Assembly (NCBI GenBank): GCA_026261815.1
Contig: JAMPIT010000348.1
Coordinates: 186,001 to 250,000 of the forward strand
From: Monarcha castaneiventris obscurior
Lineage: Eukaryota; Chordata; Aves; Passeriformes; Monarchidae
DNA: 64,000 nucleotides
Direction: 5' to 3'
The notes under the pieces were generated by a model. The model did no database searches. It was not told the origin of the DNA and saw only the letters and a list, made by a program, of their open reading frames with translations. A program made the translations under genes and the position numbers. Each line of letters starts with the position of its first letter. Within the stretch, counting starts at the first letter, position 1. Shown here in pieces: positions 58,760-64,000 of the stretch.

Positions 58760-58921
58760 TATTTATATATCTCTGTCTATAGAGCAATTATATAATATAT
58801 ATATTTATATATCTGTATCTATAGATAGATTATATATTTTATATATATGTTGTGTATATATATATATATGAATAAATAAAATATACAATATATATATTAT
58901 ATTATCTATATCCCTCTAATA
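58760..58921. repeat. (TA)n-rich tract
   Basis: About 160 bp almost entirely of TATA, ATAT and CTAT units, including an uninterrupted run of about 16 bp near 58,855. It would melt easily and could extrude cruciforms. Confidence 0.95.
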
Positions 58922-59129
58922 GATCTCTGTTACTGCACCCTGACACTCTGTAGCTAGTGCACCTCTCACCGGTAGTTCTGAATCTGCCCTCTGTTGTTTC
59001 AGTGAACTGATCTGTGAATTTTTGTGAAGTTTGGGTGAACTCACACAGAAGTTCATGCTTCTTGATTGTGTAGGTTCTTTATGAGCTCAGCCAGGGCATC
59101 AAAAGCTGGTAAAGTGCACTATTTGTGAG

Positions 59130-59315
59130 TCTGTGATCACAAAGTTCCTACTGAACGTGACCAGGCTGATAGTGCCAAACTGACTGTAAAAAGAAATGAA
59201 GGCCAGCTGCTTCCAGCCCCTCTGATCTCTGAGGACCAGCTGGAATGGATGGTTGTTGCGTTTTTTTCCTGCCAAAGTTCTATACCCTTATCACAACACT
59301 AGTTTCAAAAAACAA
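59130..59315 (+). repeat. Dispersed repeat Y, copy 2
   Basis: Same orientation as 48,640-48,830, with the collinear blocks cctctgatctctga and gaccagctggaatg followed by ttcctgcc. It has no coding potential and may be an old transposon fragment. Confidence 0.5.
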
Positions 59316-62290
59316 GAAAAGGAAACATACCTTTTGAGTGATGCAAAGAACAGAAGAAACGGTTTTTGCATTGTACTCCCCTAGCTCTAACAATAGCTTT
59401 AGTTAGTCTCCTGTGTGGAGCATTTTCTTCTGTTATAGGACATTTCAGATACACAGATTTTGCCTAACATAGGGAAATACCAGTGATTAAAATTATGGTT
59501 CTGTTGCAAAAAAGATGTTTGAGCAAACATCTTTTAGGCTATGCTTAAATTTTCTTTGAAACCATGCAAGCCTGGCCAGCTTTGCATCATTTGATCTTTA
59601 CTGGTATCATGAAATGTGTCTGTGTACAGCCAGGAATTCTGTCTCTTGAAGGCAGCTGGCTCTGTGACAGAATTCCACATCCATTTTGACTGTGAAGTTT
59701 TAATTTTCTTTAATTTGTGTGTAGTACTGTATTTCAAGGGAGTAGAATACACAGCTCACACTAAAATTGGATGTTCCTCTGTTCACGTGCAAAATCCCCT
59801 GGATAAATACTTGCCTAATATGTAATTCTTGTCCAGTGACAACTAAGTTGCAGTTTCCTTAAAGAAACTGATTGAGGTTACACAAAAAAAAAATCGAGAA
59901 ACTACTGAAAAAAACTTTGTCCAGAGATTTGCAGGAAAGAATGGGAGAAAAAACCCCAAAAATCTTCTTTCCTGTAAGAGGGGAGAGGTAATACTTTATT
60001 CCTTGTTTGTGAGCAGCAGCATATTGACAGGAGGGATTAAAGTGTTCGTTGTCAGCTGGGAGGGCTCACAGACAAGAAACATTGCTCAAAATTTATGTGG
60101 AAGATTGGTAGAGAGGTGCATGAAATTCTCCCCGACCCCTAAATATGTGCTGTCTGAAGTGAACAGCTATTATTTATAGGAACCCTTGAAAAGTGAGGGT
60201 GTCTGTTAAAATACAACTTTGAGGGATTTTTATGGTAGTGGGAAGATGGCTACATTTTGCCTAATTATGTACAATTTTGTGATACCATGCTGTAAATTTC
60301 AAATGAGAGTACCTGCAATATCCAAGGATTGCAAATCCCTACATGTTATTAAACAGAGTACTTTTACATTCCAAGTACTCTTACATTCCGAGTACTCCTC
60401 TTGCCTATTACAAAAGGATAAAATTATGCTGATTAGAAGAATCTGGTTTCTATTAATCTGTTTGCCAATACACTGTGACTTGGCACCATGACATGAGAGA
60501 AAATGCCATTTTTTACTGCAATGCTCTTTATAGTTAAATTACACTCTAATAAATAGTGTAACTAACAGTCACCCTCAGAAGGCCATTTTAGCTATAAGAG
60601 AGTTTATTCTGATTGAAGAAAATAATAATATTAATTTATATTTGTAGTCAAGACTGTAGACCCTGCATGGTATACCATGATGAAAAAAACCAGGGCTGTA
60701 TTCACTTCTTGAAAGCGGGGCCGGGGGGGGAGGCAGTAAGAAGCTCAAATCTCGGTATATCACAAATCACACTACAAAACTGTCAGAGTTTTCTGTACTG
60801 TCTCATTTGGGTGAGAATCTCAGTTTCCAGTCACAGAGATAACTGGTGTCAAACCAGCAGAGGGTCCTTTTTGGGGCACACAGGTTTAATGACAAAAGTG
60901 CAGCAGTTCCCTCGCTCTCCTGCAAGTCACAGGGGGTTTAAGATTTTGGCAGTACCAGTGGGCATGAGGAAGGATTTCTCCCTAGGCATTAGCACGGGCA
61001 CCCTTAGATGTTACTGTGCTGAAAGAACAGGCAGTGATACCTAATGCAGGTATTTTATGAGCGCCTGGTTGGTCTCAAAGGAAAATGTTCTTTGCTTCTC
61101 ATGCTGATCTGCCTTTGTCCTTCTTTCCTGATGACTTCAGGGATCAGGTGTGTGGCTTTTCTTCCTTAGGCTGAATTCCTAGGTTCTGCATGCTGTTATA
61201 AACATGAACTGGTTTTGCCTTGCACTTTCTTTTTAGTGCAAACAGGTGCTGTTTCTAAACTCCACACATGAAGCTTCTTAAACTTCTGCCATGCCCATTC
61301 AACCAAGCACTTTTTTTCCCCTCTAGATTTGCCAAGAAAACAGGAGTGTCCAAAATTATCTTGTGAAGTGCCTTCAACTCCAGTAAACTGGCTGAATGAT
61401 AAGTGAAAACTGTTCATGGAGCTGGTAGCACTCAACAGACCAGCTGTGCAAAAGCAGGACTGTTTCAGTTTCGTGGATGGGCTTGAGAGACCTGTGTTCT
61501 AAAAAAAAAAAGAAAACAAAAAAAAAGCTGGAAGATAGGGTAGGGAGAATCTGTGTATATGAATCTTCTTTTTCTTCCTATAGCATTTAATTCAAAGGTT
61601 AGGGTACCCAGTTTAACAGAAGAAACACAGAACTGAAGTCACAGTTAATTTCACCCTCTTATGGTTTTTTTTCCCATATAATTGCTTATTTCTTGATTCA
61701 ATGTAAACTATTTTCTTACCTTATGGAGGATTTCCAATCTTTCTATGCTTATAGAATCTAAGAAAGTATACAGCTGCAGAAACTGAAGTGTTTTGTGCTG
61801 GTTTTTCCATCAGAAATTATCTGTGGAATTTTCAAATCACTGGAAATTAAAAAAAAAATTCATTTCAAATAGGAACGAAGTAATAACCCAGAGAAAAAAG
61901 AAAGTTCCTGTAGAAGGGCACTTCTGAGATTAAGAAGTCTTCTCTCTTACAGAATTCAGGTGAGACAAAAGCTAAAATAAAAACATACTCAATGATACAA
62001 ATTTAATCCTACTTTGGTTTAATGATTTTTGGGTGTGCAGAATGTCAAGAAACAGGTTGGTATATTCAGCAGATGCATCGCTGTATGTATGCAGGGCATA
62101 TAAGAAGATGAAGATGTAATGACAACTCCAACAACTGATATCAGAATTTGAATAATGAGAACTCCGTACCCTTTTCACTCCAGATCCTGCTGTGCAGTAC
62201 CTTTAAGCTCTCCTGATTAACCCTTTACCTGTTCTGAATGCTTTGGGAAACTTGGTGTTCTGGACCATCAAAACCTTTGGAAAATATCTG

Positions 62291-62345
62291 TGAAAAAACA
62301 AAACAAAGAAAAAAACCCCAACAAAAAACAAAAAGAAGAAACAAT
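62291..62345. repeat. A/C-rich low-complexity tract
   Basis: aaacaaaacaaagaaaaaaa and similar units; about 55 bp. Confidence 0.85.
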
Positions 62346-64000
62346 GACAAAAATCAGTGGCATTAAATACATAAAGTTCAGCTACAGCTTTGATGATTCT
62401 GAAGGTCTAATCTTACGGTGTCCTGAGTCACAAAAATACATTAACTTAATCCTTTTCCCTAGGATTGTAATGGAGAGTTGCTCCAGAGAGATCAAAGTAA
62501 TCCATAACTGATGCTTTCTTTCTGTTTTTCTCCCCCATGGCAAAACATTCAGCAGGACGAGGTCTAAGAAGAAGAAGAAGAATCACATCACATCAGGTGT
62601 GTGCAAATAACCTCCCTCACAGAAAAATTATGGAGGCAGTGTGTTACATTGCTGACAGGCTGTCCTTTCAGCTTTCAAACTTTCTTCAGAAATACACTGT
62701 ATGTTTAGATGGAATGTGATATATCTAGATTTTGGGTTGAGCTGTTGTGTCCCCCCTCCCCCATTTTCACTTTTGCTAGGTACACCTTCTTCTTCTGTAA
62801 GACAACTTGAAAAGTATAATTTATTTAATCATTTGTTGCTTGGATAGTTAGTCTTCTTTGACCTAGAGCTGCACTGCTAAATCAAGCTTACACAAGTTGA
62901 ATGAAACTCTAAAGTAGCTTTAGATTAAAAATAACCATAGCATTGCAAAGGCATAATTTTTTTTCCAAGAATGTCATAAATCTGGCCTTGTGATGGGATT
63001 TTCTTCTGTGTTTTTCCTGTGGTACAGTTAAACAGCCCTAGCAGCTAGAATACATTGCAGATTATTCTGTCCGAAATAGTTTTGACTTTCTTTATAAGTA
63101 ACCATTCTAATGACTATTTATTTTCTTTTGTGCTCTTGGAGAACACCACAGAGACACAGTCCCTTAGGAATACTGTGTACACTTCCCGAAGATTAAAATT
63201 TGGATAGCAAAGAAAAACTTCTATTTCAAAGTGAAATAATCTGTAAACATTTGAGAATCACTTCTTCTGCTAGAAATAGTATCGAGCAGTTAAATTATAT
63301 TTTGTTATATAAGAGTCTTGAAAAGACAGATTTCTCTTTGAGGGAAAAATACTAAATGTTGGGAATGCTTTCACATAGAAGCTTAATATATGCTTGTCTA
63401 CATCATGTAGATAATTGCAATATTGAGTATTAGATCTGCCTAATAGCAGGTTGAAGGTTTTGCATTCACCACTAATTGTGTCTTTTTGGGCAGCTAGAAA
63501 ATTAAAAGAAAATGAAAAATCTAGAATTTAAAGACCAGGTACTACACATGCATCATCTAACTAAACAACCTCATTATTTCCTGGGTTACTTATTCAGTTC
63601 AGGGTTAAAACCTCAAACATTTCACAGCTGAGTGAATATCTATCCACAGAAATGGAAGGGTCTCCCTTATGGCAAGGAAAAAAAAATGTTTCCATCAAAA
63701 TCCACAGAATTTTTCATGTCTTTCTTCCATCCTGCCCCCATTCAACAAGACTTTAAAAAAAAACCAAACAAACCAGGAGAGGAAAAAAGGGAAATTTCAG
63801 CCTGGAAAACTGTGAGCTTGACTAATACAGAGTGCATGAATGAATGTGATAATGTTACAGCACCAGTTAAAACCTCTGTCATACATAAAGGATGTATTTT
63901 GCAGAGAACATTGTCTTTAGGTTGGGGAAAGTATATGAAACAAACCATAAACTGGGATACAGGGTAGTTTTGCTGAAAATTACTCATGAACCTTCAGTGC

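Larger units (their letters stand above)
53341..64000. other. Intergenic DNA with microsatellites and one CR1
   Basis: Apart from the listed (TTTTG)n, (TA)n, A/C-rich, CR1 and repeat Y features, only short unsupported frames are visible up to the window end. Confidence 0.45.

Overview
The window looks like gene-poor bird DNA, possibly from a songbird, although the order cannot be fixed from sequence alone. The evidence is AT-rich intergenic sequence, CR1 LINE 3' ends on both strands (about 6.05-6.2, 16.1-16.2 and 55.8-56.0 kb), avian ERVL-type LTRs, and solo ERV LTRs with clean target-site duplications. I found no convincing host protein-coding exon, tRNA, rRNA or CRISPR array. Nearly all short open frames are chance frames or translate simple repeats.

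The main object is a nearly complete endogenous retrovirus on the minus strand at 24,773-32,998 (8,226 bp). A 6-bp duplication (gtaggc) flanks it. Its two LTRs (360 and 361 bp) differ by one substitution and one single-base indel, so it inserted recently. In sense order it holds the 5' LTR, a primer-binding-site-like stretch, gag, pro, pol, env, a polypurine tract and the 3' LTR. gag, pro and pol lie in three successive -1 frames. Canonical slippery heptamers (GGGAAAC, then AAATTTA) sit at the junctions, which is the betaretrovirus layout. Env is of the gamma type, with CWLC in SU and CX6CC in TM, so the element is a type-D-like mosaic. env is open for 650 codons. gag carries one in-frame UGA, and the integrase C-terminal domain is thrown out of frame near its start. 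A consensus splice donor after gag codon 7 and an acceptor at the start of env are in phase, which suggests an alpharetrovirus-style shared leader.

The rest is repeat debris. One LTR family has solo copies at 10.3-11.0 kb (-) and 39.6-40.35 kb (+), each with a 4-bp duplication. A second family has copies at 34.44-35.06 kb (+) and 40.7-41.3 kb (-), and the first of these is nested inside an older ERVL-type LTR. Another ERVL-type LTR lies at 43.8-44.3 kb. Less certain LTR-like blocks lie at 11.8-12.35, 38.8-39.35 and 50.8-51.57 kb. There are also long (TTCC)n arrays, A/C-rich tracts, (TTTTG)n and (TA)n microsatellites, and two pairs of homologous dispersed repeats. The remaining stretches hold nothing I can name.
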